This document shows positions 7,944 through 14,146 of a DNA stretch of 44,770 nt, piece after piece. Under the pieces are notes generated by a model. The model had not been told where the DNA came from, did no database searches, and saw nothing but the letters and a program-made list of their open reading frames with translations. The position numbers were made by a program, and so were the translations under genes. Position 1 is the first letter of the stretch. Every line of letters begins with the position of its first letter. The stretch covers positions 1 through 44,770 of the forward strand of contig CAJXVZ010000021.1 in assembly GCA_913062845.1 (NCBI GenBank), written 5' to 3'. Source of the DNA: an uncultured Psychroflexus sp. (GTDB lineage Bacteria; Bacteroidota; Bacteroidia; Flavobacteriales; Flavobacteriaceae).

Positions 7944-8870
7944 CTAATTATATGATTTATTCTTTTTCTTTTGTTTTTCTCGATTGTGCTTATCTATAAT
8001 TTGGTTGATAATGCCAACTGAAAATGTCATATCATATATCCTTAGTTTAGGCACAAGAAGTTCGAGTATTTTGATCTCATTATTGGTATAATCTTCCTTA
8101 TTGACTTTTTTGTAAACTGATGAAGATTGAGAATCTTTATAAAAAATGTCTGGTTTTTCTAAGTTGGATATAATTAAAATGATTTTTGAAAAATCTGAAT
8201 ATTGTATTTCATCTCTCTTAGTGTGGTAATCTCTGGTAAGTCGATAAAATAGTCTGAGCAGTAATAACTTTTCTTGCTCATCAAAATTTTTTAAGTATCT
8301 GTTAGTGTTAGCTATTTCTTGTTTGAAATCTTTTTGCTTAGTACTGCTAGACACTAGATTCTTCTTTGGATCAGGAAAACGCTTTTTATGAACTTTGTCC
8401 CATTCCTTAGAAGATTGGTAATCGAAATCTTCAAATCTAAAGTGGCTAAAATCACCAAGCTCATACATATCTTCAAAAAATTCATCAAGCTTGGTTAATA
8501 TGAGATTGACTCTTTTTAAACCATAGAGTTTTGAAATTGACTTTAGGGCATAATCATAGGATTCTAATTTGTTATCAGTACTTTCATGGTGCTTTTTAAT
8601 AGCCTTTTCTAAGCTATTTTTGATCTTATTTTGCAGATCCCCTTTGTAATCTCCAAGAGCCTTTAAAAACACATCATAGTACTTCTTTAAAGCTTCAGGC
8701 TTTTTCGATTCATTTTCGTGCTTAGTATAGTAAAGTTTATTAAGTTCATTATTAACTTTTAAAAAACTAATCTCATTTTTTTCAGCATCGATATAAGTAT
8801 TTTTAATTTTTTCGCCTTCCGATTTAATAGTTTGTTCTACTATTTTGTCAAATTCTATTTTAGGATTCAT
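7944..8870 (-). CDS. Unknown charged helical protein next to the integrase
   Basis: 308 aa, very rich in Lys, Glu and Asp and predicted mostly alpha-helical, with no signal peptide or membrane span. I recognise no family. Two more ordered stretches are LKRVNLILTKLDEFFEDMYE (around 118-137) and EQEKLLLLRLFYRLTRDYH (around 198-216). The start overlaps the integrase stop by 11 nt, so it is co-translated with the integrase. The position fits an integrase partner or an element-specific control protein, but nothing in the sequence shows this. Codon use is as AT-rich as the rest of the element. Confidence 0.72.
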   Translation of the reverse strand: MNPKIEFDKIVEQTIKSEGEKIKNTYIDAEKNEISFLKVNNELNKLYYTKHENESKKPEALKKYYDVFLKALGDYKGDLQNKIKNSLEKAIKKHHESTDNKLESYDYALKSISKLYGLKRVNLILTKLDEFFEDMYELGDFSHFRFEDFDYQSSKEWDKVHKKRFPDPKKNLVSSSTKQKDFKQEIANTNRYLKNFDEQEKLLLLRLFYRLTRDYHTKRDEIQYSDFSKIILIISNLEKPDIFYKDSQSSSVYKKVNKEDYTNNEIKILELLVPKLRIYDMTFSVGIINQIIDKHNREKQKKKNKSYN

Positions 8871-9990
8871 CTCTCTTAATTTTTATTTTATTAACGGTTT
8901 CTGACTTCTTCTTGTCAGTGACTTTAGTGTATATTTCAGTGGTTTTAATGCTCTTATGACCTAATAATTTAGACACTGTATATAAATCTGTTCCACTTTC
9001 AATTTGAAGTGTGGCATAAGTATGTCTAAAATTGTGAAATGCCAAATCCGAACTAAGATTAGCATCTTTTAGCCATTGCTTCATTGCAGGATAAGCTTTC
9101 CTATAAGAAATATCAAAAATTTTATTTTTTTTCTTAGGCTGTTTCTTGATGTAGTCATAAGCCTCGTCAGAAATTGGATGGTTATAATACTTCTGATTTT
9201 TGGTTTCTTTAATTTTTAAGTAATAATGGCCTGTATCACTAAGCCCAACATCAGACCACCTTAGATTGGTGACTTCAACAAAACGTTTACCAGTCAAGAT
9301 CATAAAAAAACAAATATCTTTAACTAATTCTACTTTGATCTTAGTATTTATTAAGGATTCGATTTGCTTGCGAGTAAGATAATCCCTAGGTTTAGATTCA
9401 TAGCTTATGTGCTTCACATCTTCAACAAGATTTTCTTTGATTAATTTTTCTTTGTAGGCATATTTTATAACCTGAATAAAATGCTTAAAATAGGTTGAGG
9501 CTGTGCTTTCGCTTATGACTTCTTTTGTCTTAACGCTTTTATAGCTTAATAAATAGGATCTATAAAGTTCAACATCATGTTTGTCCAGCTCTTTTGAATT
9601 TTTTTCTTTAAAATAGGTTTGAAACACCTTATATGAAGCCTCCCAGGCCGCGTAATTGGAATGGCTGTTTTTGTCTTGAACCTGATCCACAACCTGCCGA
9701 TAAATATCTGTAAGCTTAGTATTGTAAACTAAGTTATCTTTAAAACCGTATTCTCTGTTTATTAATTCAATATTTCGCTTGTCACGTATTTGGTTAGCTA
9801 CAACCATAATGTCTTTGTTTTGTTTCCGTTCCTCCGCATTTTTTGGTTTTTGATAGGTGTACATGCCTAAAAACTCCCTTCGGGTTCTTTTGCCTTCAGA
9901 ATTTAAGATAGCAGGATAATAATCCAGGTATAAACTTATTCTTCCATTACTGATCTTCTTTTCACGTAAAGTGACTTTTATCCTGCTCAT
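8860..9990 (-). CDS. Tyrosine site-specific integrase
   Basis: 376 aa with the full tyrosine recombinase plan: an N-terminal arm-binding domain (1-90), a SAM-like core-binding domain (about 95-195) and a catalytic domain. Active-site residues are visible: Arg236 (TGKRFVEV), Lys264 or a near neighbour in KETKNQK, His319 and Arg322 (HNFRHTYAT), His345 (LLGHKSIKTT) and the nucleophile Tyr354. It is therefore intact. It overlaps the upstream gene by 4 nt (ATGA). It most probably inserted the island at the mnmE 3' end about 0.9 kb to the right, and arm-type repeats are found between them. Confidence 0.95.
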   Translation of the reverse strand: MSRIKVTLREKKISNGRISLYLDYYPAILNSEGKRTRREFLGMYTYQKPKNAEERKQNKDIMVVANQIRDKRNIELINREYGFKDNLVYNTKLTDIYRQVVDQVQDKNSHSNYAAWEASYKVFQTYFKEKNSKELDKHDVELYRSYLLSYKSVKTKEVISESTASTYFKHFIQVIKYAYKEKLIKENLVEDVKHISYESKPRDYLTRKQIESLINTKIKVELVKDICFFMILTGKRFVEVTNLRWSDVGLSDTGHYYLKIKETKNQKYYNHPISDEAYDYIKKQPKKKNKIFDISYRKAYPAMKQWLKDANLSSDLAFHNFRHTYATLQIESGTDLYTVSKLLGHKSIKTTEIYTKVTDKKKSETVNKIKIKRDES

Positions 9991-10565
9991 TTGGTGTAAT
10001 TTTTAAACATTAGATCAATCATCTTTTTGGGTACTAATACATTCTTGCCTGATTTTATTTTGGGTACTCCATATTCTAACAATTTCTTATAGAGAAACGA
10101 TTGAGCCAAATCGTATTTTTCCAAAACATTACTGATGGTGTACGCATCATCAATATCAAAGATATTATTTTTTTCAGCTCTTTTAAGGTCAAAGTCCATA
10201 AGATCGTCCAAACTGCTTTTCTTAATCCTTGTTAATCTTTGGTTGATGTTTATAGCCTCAAGCCTGTTTGTTTCTATCATGTTATAAATCGTCTTTCGTG
10301 AAACTTGTAGAATAGTTGAAGCTTGTTGAACTGTTATCACCTCTTCTTTGCCTAGCTGCAAAGGTTTCTTTTTTGACCGTTTTCGATTGGTTGATTTTTG
10401 TTCTTCAAACTGTTTTTTAGCCTCTTCAATCTTTTTCTCTTTTTGTCGAACTTTGTAGTGTTTCTGGGCACAGCGCAAGGAACAATACTTCGTTTTTGTG
10501 GTTTTGGCGATAAACTCATCACAACAAAATTGACAAACTTTTTTGATTCTTAAATTTGATGACAT
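9987..10565 (-). CDS. Zinc-finger plus helix-turn-helix regulator beside the attachment site
   Basis: 192 aa. Residues 11-35 hold a zinc-binding set (CQFC, then CSLRCAQKHYK). A Lys-rich coiled linker follows (40-70). Residues about 76-125 form an excisionase-type HTH (ITVQQASTILQVSRKTIYNM, then ...INQRLTRIKKSSLDDLM), with a second HTH-like segment at about 145-188. It thus joins in one chain the two modules that are separate genes further left (6963-7409 and 7457-7795). It overlaps the integrase start by 4 nt and is the first gene of the integration operon. It probably controls integration or excision, perhaps by binding the repeats just upstream of it. Confidence 0.8.
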   Translation of the reverse strand: MSSNLRIKKVCQFCCDEFIAKTTKTKYCSLRCAQKHYKVRQKEKKIEEAKKQFEEQKSTNRKRSKKKPLQLGKEEVITVQQASTILQVSRKTIYNMIETNRLEAININQRLTRIKKSSLDDLMDFDLKRAEKNNIFDIDDAYTISNVLEKYDLAQSFLYKKLLEYGVPKIKSGKNVLVPKKMIDLMFKNYTK

Positions 10566-10587
10566 TGTTTAAAATTTTTATACCATT

Positions 10588-10660
10588 AATGATTTCACCC
10601 GTAATTTCACCAATAATCTCCCCGGTGATATCACCTGTTTTCTCTCCGGTAATCTCCCCA
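10588..10660 (-). repeat. Six imperfect 12-bp tandem repeats between the island regulator and mnmE
   Basis: Read on the minus strand, the units are GGGGAGATTACC, GGAGAGAAAACA, GGTGATATCACC, GGGGAGATTATT, GGTGAAATTACG and GGTGAAATCATT. They begin about 20 nt upstream of the zinc-finger/HTH gene. They read GEIT, GEKT, GDIT, GEII, GEIT, GEII, which echoes GEITGEVTND near the end of MnmE. They may be arm-type binding sites for the integrase or the regulator. I do not regard the surrounding 80-codon frame as a proven gene. Confidence 0.7.
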
Positions 10661-10667
10661 TTAAGTG

Positions 10668-10763
10668 AAATATGTGTAACATGTGTAACAAGACTACTTT
10701 TGTGTAATAATTTCACCATCATGAAAATTGGATTGGGCTTCGAGGTACAAATGAGGTACAAAA
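10668..10763. repeat. Short direct repeats, candidate integrase arm sites
   Basis: ATGTGTAAC occurs twice head to tail at about 10673-10690, with a third variant TTGTGTAAT about 20 nt on. GAGGTACAAA is repeated directly at 10742-10751 and 10753-10762, with one base between copies. Such short direct repeats within 250 bp of an attachment site are typical of arm-type sites of tyrosine recombinases. Binding is inferred, not shown. Confidence 0.4.
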
Positions 10764-10806
10764 TGTTTAAAAAAACCAGCAGTTTAACAAACAGACCAAA
10801 AACAAA

Positions 10807-10828
10807 AAATCAGCTAAGTAGCTGATTT
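10807..10828 (-). terminator. Intrinsic terminator after mnmE
   Basis: AAATCAGCTA (10807-10816) and TAGCTGATTT (10819-10828) are a perfect 10-bp inverted repeat. In the leftward direction the stem is followed by TTTTTTGTTTTT, so it should end mnmE transcription and insulate it from the island. It lies 41 nt past the mnmE stop. Confidence 0.8.
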
Positions 10829-10869
10829 ATATTGTGTTATTATGTGTTAGTTTTCGTTGTTTTGCCTAA

Positions 10870-10889
10870 TTATTTGCCAATACAAAAAT
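10870..10889 (-). other. Probable island attachment site in the last codons of mnmE
   Basis: The end of mnmE reads TTTTGTATTGGCAAATAA on the minus strand (Phe-Cys-Ile-Gly-Lys-stop). The same codons form the attachment site of SGI1-family islands, and the integrase module starts about 300 bp beyond. The exact core cannot be fixed without the other junction, which is outside the window. Confidence 0.55.
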
Positions 10890-12267
10890 TCCCAAAAATA
10901 TTACCTAATAGCTCATCATTAGTCACTTCACCTGTGATCTCTCCAAAGTGATATAAAGCCTGACGAATGTCAATAGCTAGTAAATCTCCGGTTAAGCCCA
11001 TGTTCAGTCCATCCTGTACGCGATTTATTTCTTCTAAAGCACTTTGCAGACTGTTGTAATGTCTGGAGTTGGTTATGATGGTGTCCTGATTGTGTAATCG
11101 TCCGGTATCGACATAACTGACGAGTTCGTCTTTGAGGTCTTCAATACCGGTTTTGGTTTTAGCAGAAATAAATTCGACATCCGCCAATTGGGTTTTGATG
11201 AGGGTTTTTGTTTCCTGAGAGACATTGTCAGCTTTGTTGGCTAAAATGATCAATGGTTTTTCAGGAAAGCGGATTTGGATCTTATCAATTTCTTTGACAA
11301 TGTGATTCAAATGCGAAGCATTAGCTTCTACCAGCGAAGCATCAAATAGCTTTATGACCAACTGTGATTGTTCAATTTTTTCAAAGGTTTTTTTGATGCC
11401 CAGACCTTCTATTTCATCTTCCGTTTCACGAATACCGGCGGTGTCTATAAAACGAAAACCTATGCCACCAATGGCTAACTCGTCTTCAATCGTATCCCTT
11501 GTTGTTCCCGCAATGTTAGAAACAATAGCGCGTTCTTCATTGAGTAAAGCATTCAATAAAGTTGATTTACCCACATTGGGTTCACCGACAATGGCCACCG
11601 GGATGCCTTTTTTAATCACATTACCTATCGCATAGGAATCGATCAATTGTTTTAAGGTCTTTTGAATTTCGGTGACCAACTCCTGAAACTGGTCACGATT
11701 GGCAAACTCCACATCTTCTTCAGAAAAGTCGAGTTCGAGTTCAATCAAAGAGGCAAAATCGAGTAACTGTTGCCGCAATTCCTTCAATTGATACGCAAAA
11801 CCACCACGCATTTGCTGCATGGCGATTTGGTGTGAGGCTTCGTTATCACTGGCTATCAAATCTGCAACGGCTTCCGCCTGACTCAAGTCCATTTTGCCGT
11901 TGAGAAAAGCCCGCATAGTGTATTCGCCGGGTTTGGCCGTTCGACAGCCTTTCTGGTTCAATAACTGAATTATTTGCTGTTGAATGTAAGGACTGCCATG
12001 ACAAGAAATCTCAACGCTCGGCTCACCGGTATAAGATCGCGTTCCTTTAAATACAGAAACCAATACCTCATCCACAATTTTTTGGCCATCAAAAATCTGT
12101 CCCAGCTGAAGTGTATGTGAAGCCTGTTTTTTTAAACTCTTACCGCTTCTGGCTTTAAAAATACCGTCCACAATGTCGATAGCCTCAGGACCTGATACCC
12201 GGATCAAAGCAATGGCCCCACTACCCGATGGAGTTGCCAAGGCTACTATGGTTTCGTCTAACAGCAT
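10870..12267 (-). CDS. mnmE: tRNA modification GTPase MnmE (TrmE/ThdF)
   Basis: 465 aa, normal length. MnmE works with MnmG to modify the wobble uridine (cmnm5U) of certain tRNAs. The N-terminal folate-binding domain is present (DETIVALATPSGSGAIALIR), then helical parts and the inserted G domain: GEPNVGKST (228-236), the IAGTTRD switch (252-258), DTAG (275-278) and NKAD (344-347). It ends with the catalytic Cys motif CIGK (462-465). It is on its own between a repeat-filled upstream spacer and the island downstream. A -7 box lies 16 nt before the start codon. The 3' end is the apparent insertion point of the island but the reading frame is intact. Confidence 0.97.
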   Translation of the reverse strand: MLLDETIVALATPSGSGAIALIRVSGPEAIDIVDGIFKARSGKSLKKQASHTLQLGQIFDGQKIVDEVLVSVFKGTRSYTGEPSVEISCHGSPYIQQQIIQLLNQKGCRTAKPGEYTMRAFLNGKMDLSQAEAVADLIASDNEASHQIAMQQMRGGFAYQLKELRQQLLDFASLIELELDFSEEDVEFANRDQFQELVTEIQKTLKQLIDSYAIGNVIKKGIPVAIVGEPNVGKSTLLNALLNEERAIVSNIAGTTRDTIEDELAIGGIGFRFIDTAGIRETEDEIEGLGIKKTFEKIEQSQLVIKLFDASLVEANASHLNHIVKEIDKIQIRFPEKPLIILANKADNVSQETKTLIKTQLADVEFISAKTKTGIEDLKDELVSYVDTGRLHNQDTIITNSRHYNSLQSALEEINRVQDGLNMGLTGDLLAIDIRQALYHFGEITGEVTNDELLGNIFGNFCIGK

Positions 12268-12282
12268 AAAATTAATTTAATG

Positions 12283-12310
12283 CAAAAATAGCAACTCCGC
12301 CTTGGTTCAA
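12283..12310 (-). promoter_or_regulatory. Promoter of mnmE
   Basis: On the minus strand TTG (12308-12310), a 17-nt spacer and TATTTTTG (12283-12290) match the Bacteroidetes TTG / TAnnTTTG vegetative promoter. The start codon is 16 nt downstream. Confidence 0.6.
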
Positions 12311-12389
12311 CAGCATGTTTAGATGTTTTTGGCAAATCAACCTTGTAATTTTGAATATTAAAAAATAAATTGTCCTTTTTAAAAAGTAA

Positions 12390-12960
12390 AAGATATTATA
12401 AACCACAAACATGAAACTACTGGATTGAGCTTGTCAAAGTAAGCGCAGACGAAGGAAACCAGAAACATGAAATACTGACGCTACGGTCAGTATCCTGACA
12501 TTTCCAGTAAGGAAATCGTCAGGACCTGAAACAGTAAAGCCTTATTTAACCACAAAGAACACCAAGAAGGCGCGAAGCTCGCAAAGTTTTAATTATGCTA
12601 ATTATGCTAATATCAAAAATAAAACAGTAAAACAAAAAAACCAAAAATCAGAAACAAGAAACCAGATGTCACCCTAAGTACTTCGGCTAGCTCAGTATAA
12701 ACTAAGTCGAAAGGAACAAGTAACTTGAAACAAGAAACTTGAAACAAGAAACTTGAAACAAGAAACTAGAAACTAGAAACTAGAAAAAAGAAACCAAAAA
12801 CCAGATGCCATCCTGAGTACTTCGTTTGCCTCAGTATAAACTAAAGTCGAAGGGAACAAGAAACCAGAAACCAGAAACTACAAACGAGAAACTAAAAAAC
12901 CAGAAACCTGAAACAATAAACCTGAAACAAAAAACTTCAATAAAACTGTAACAAATCTCA
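12390..12960. repeat. Dispersed low-complexity and hairpin repeats filling the mnmE upstream spacer
   Basis: No gene is seen between 12268 and 12991. The stretch holds many copies of a GAAAC-based short repeat (AGAAACTAGAAAC, AGAAACTTGAAAC). It also has three degenerate copies of a CTGAG...AGTCGAAGGGAACAAG element at about 12424-12456, 12665-12720 and 12803-12860. Two hairpins lie back to back: ATACTGAC/GTCAGTAT at 12472-12493 and TCCTGACATTTCC with its partner at 12493-12524. The same repeat types recur at 16620-16795, so they belong to a dispersed family. Confidence 0.75.
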
Positions 12961-12991
12961 TCATATCCCTACTAACAAAATAAAAACAATC

Positions 12992-13348
12992 ATGGAAATC
13001 ATAAACGAATCAAAACGCCAAGACAACCAACTACTGGTTATAACACACCTTTCCCAACTACTCACTTTTGTCACCGGTTTTGGCGGCCTCATCGTTCCGC
13101 TTATTATTTGGGCTACGCAAAAAGAACAGGTTAAGGACATGGATGAACAGGCCAAAGCCATCATCAACTTTCAGATCAGTTTGATCATTCTAAGTATCAT
13201 TTGTATTCCGCTTGTATTTCTTATTGTAGGTATCGTCGGTCTGGTAATTCTTGGTATCCTTGCCTTTATCATGCCTATCATTAACGCTATAAATGCTTCC
13301 AACAAAGCAGACATTTATTATCCTTTGTCTTTCAAATTTTTAAAATAA
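12992..13348 (+). CDS. DUF4870 (Tic20-like) small membrane protein
   Basis: 118 aa. After a short polar N-terminus there are three to four hydrophobic spans (LLTFVTGFGGLIVPLIIWAT, then a conserved amphipathic part EQVKDMDEQAKAIINFQIS, then two long spans to about residue 102). This order and the IINFQ motif are typical of DUF4870. The function is unknown; it is an inner-membrane protein. It is alone, with repeat-rich spacers on both sides, and its upstream spacer carries the dispersed GAAAC repeats. Confidence 0.88.
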   Translation: MEIINESKRQDNQLLVITHLSQLLTFVTGFGGLIVPLIIWATQKEQVKDMDEQAKAIINFQISLIILSIICIPLVFLIVGIVGLVILGILAFIMPIINAINASNKADIYYPLSFKFLK

Positions 13349-13350
13349 AC

Positions 13351-13505
13351 AGGAGCTGAAACCCGCTTTCCGCTCCAATCTGCCTCCGGTATTTTACAAA
13401 GTCTACGGAGCTTCGGGCTTCTCTGGTCGCCCTCACCACCTTGTTTTGATTAAAAATACCCGAGGCAGGATTTCTACTGCAATCGGGGCTAGGGTTTTCT
13501 GCTCT
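13351..13505. repeat. GC-rich structured repeat element
   Basis: This 155-bp stretch stands out by higher G+C and can fold into nested stems. CTGCCTCCGGTATTTT (13380-13395) pairs with AAAATACCCGAGGCAG (13453-13468), 15 of 16 bp. An outer stem pairs GGAGCTGAAACCC (13352-13364) with GGGTTTTCTGCTCT (13492-13505), imperfectly. It lies just after the DUF4870 gene. I see no reading frame. It may be a dispersed palindromic element or a structured RNA. Confidence 0.6.
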
Positions 13506-13773
13506 AAAAATATTTTTGTACCAACCAGTAAATCATCATTGTAGTTAAAAAGTAAAACCAATAATAGGTAAATTGAGATACGCCTTTAACTAATTATAGA
13601 TTTATCAGGCTTTATATTATAGGTCTGAAAAATTGCCAATTTGATTTTTGATAAGCATGAGTCTGGCTGTTTTTCTTACCCGCTTTATGTCAAAAAAACA
13701 ACAATTGCATAAAATGAATTTAAAAAAATCTTAAACAAGCTTAAGTTTAGCTTTAATTCTTAGTTTTGCAGCT
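13506..13773. other. AT-rich spacer before the metal-uptake genes
   Basis: No gene is seen. A TAGTTTTG box at 13761-13768 matches the -7 consensus, but it lies only 5 nt before the ATG of the next gene and has no clear TTG partner. If it is used, the transcript would be almost leaderless. Confidence 0.4.
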
Positions 13774-14088
13774 ATGCAAAGTTTTAAAAGACATATTGCC
13801 TTTTTACTGCTCATCTCCACTGTAGTTTATAGTGTTGATCTGCATGGCTTATCACATGTTTTTGAAGATGCTCATGATGATGATTCAAATCATTGTGAAA
13901 TGTGTATCATCAATCACCAAAAAGACCAAAATAATTTTGCGCTTGAACCTTGTCAAGGTTCATTTGAAGTACCTGTTCAGATTTCATTTTTCACAGGTTT
14001 TCAGGAAATACATACTGATCAAGCCTCATTTAAATCTCTTTTTCTCAACGGGCAGTTATTTAACAGGCCGCCACCTCCTTACATTTAA
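13774..14088 (+). CDS. Small His/Cys-rich exported protein, probably metal-related
   Basis: 104 aa. The N-terminus (FKRHIAFLLLISTVVYSVDL) is a signal peptide or membrane anchor. It is followed by a His/Asp/Cys-rich stretch, SHVFEDAHDDDSNHCEMCII, with a CxxC pair suited to binding a transition metal. The C-terminus ends NRPPPPYI. It lies 58 nt before a TonB-dependent receptor gene and such small proteins often precede metal receptors in flavobacteria. I take it as a periplasmic metal-binding helper of the receptor; the metal is not known. Confidence 0.7.
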   Translation: MQSFKRHIAFLLLISTVVYSVDLHGLSHVFEDAHDDDSNHCEMCIINHQKDQNNFALEPCQGSFEVPVQISFFTGFQEIHTDQASFKSLFLNGQLFNRPPPPYI

Positions 14089-14146
14089 TTATCGTATTCC
14101 GGACTAGTCCAAAAGATGTTATTTTAATAATATCCTGATAATTTAT

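Larger units (their letters stand above)
1..10890. mobile_element. Integrated genomic island at the 3' end of mnmE (left end outside window)
   Basis: An integrase, AlpA-like HTH genes and a primase pair lie directly against the last codons of mnmE, followed by a defence-like cargo operon, all on the minus strand. The conserved end of mnmE (Cys-Ile-Gly-Lys-stop) is a known integration site, for example of the SGI1 family in Enterobacteria. No second copy of the mnmE end is present to the left, so the other junction must lie beyond position 1. No relaxase, conjugation or phage packaging gene is visible. This resembles a phage satellite or a minimal integrative element; that part is inference. 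Confidence 0.75.

Noticed and set aside
1-10000. Second copy of the mnmE 3' end (left attachment site)
   Set aside because: I looked for a match to TTATTTGCCAATACAAAA in the left part of the window and found none, so the island end is taken to be outside.
10519-10761. 80-codon frame on the minus strand containing GEITGEKTGDITGEI-type repeats
   Set aside because: It starts within mnmE downstream sequence, has no promoter or conserved ends, and overlaps the real zinc-finger/HTH gene. The repeats are better treated as DNA sites, although the peptide likeness to MnmE is reported.
12268-13773. tRNA or other known RNA genes in the long spacers
   Set aside because: No cloverleaf or TTCGA T-loop with an acceptor stem was found; the hairpins there are repeat elements.
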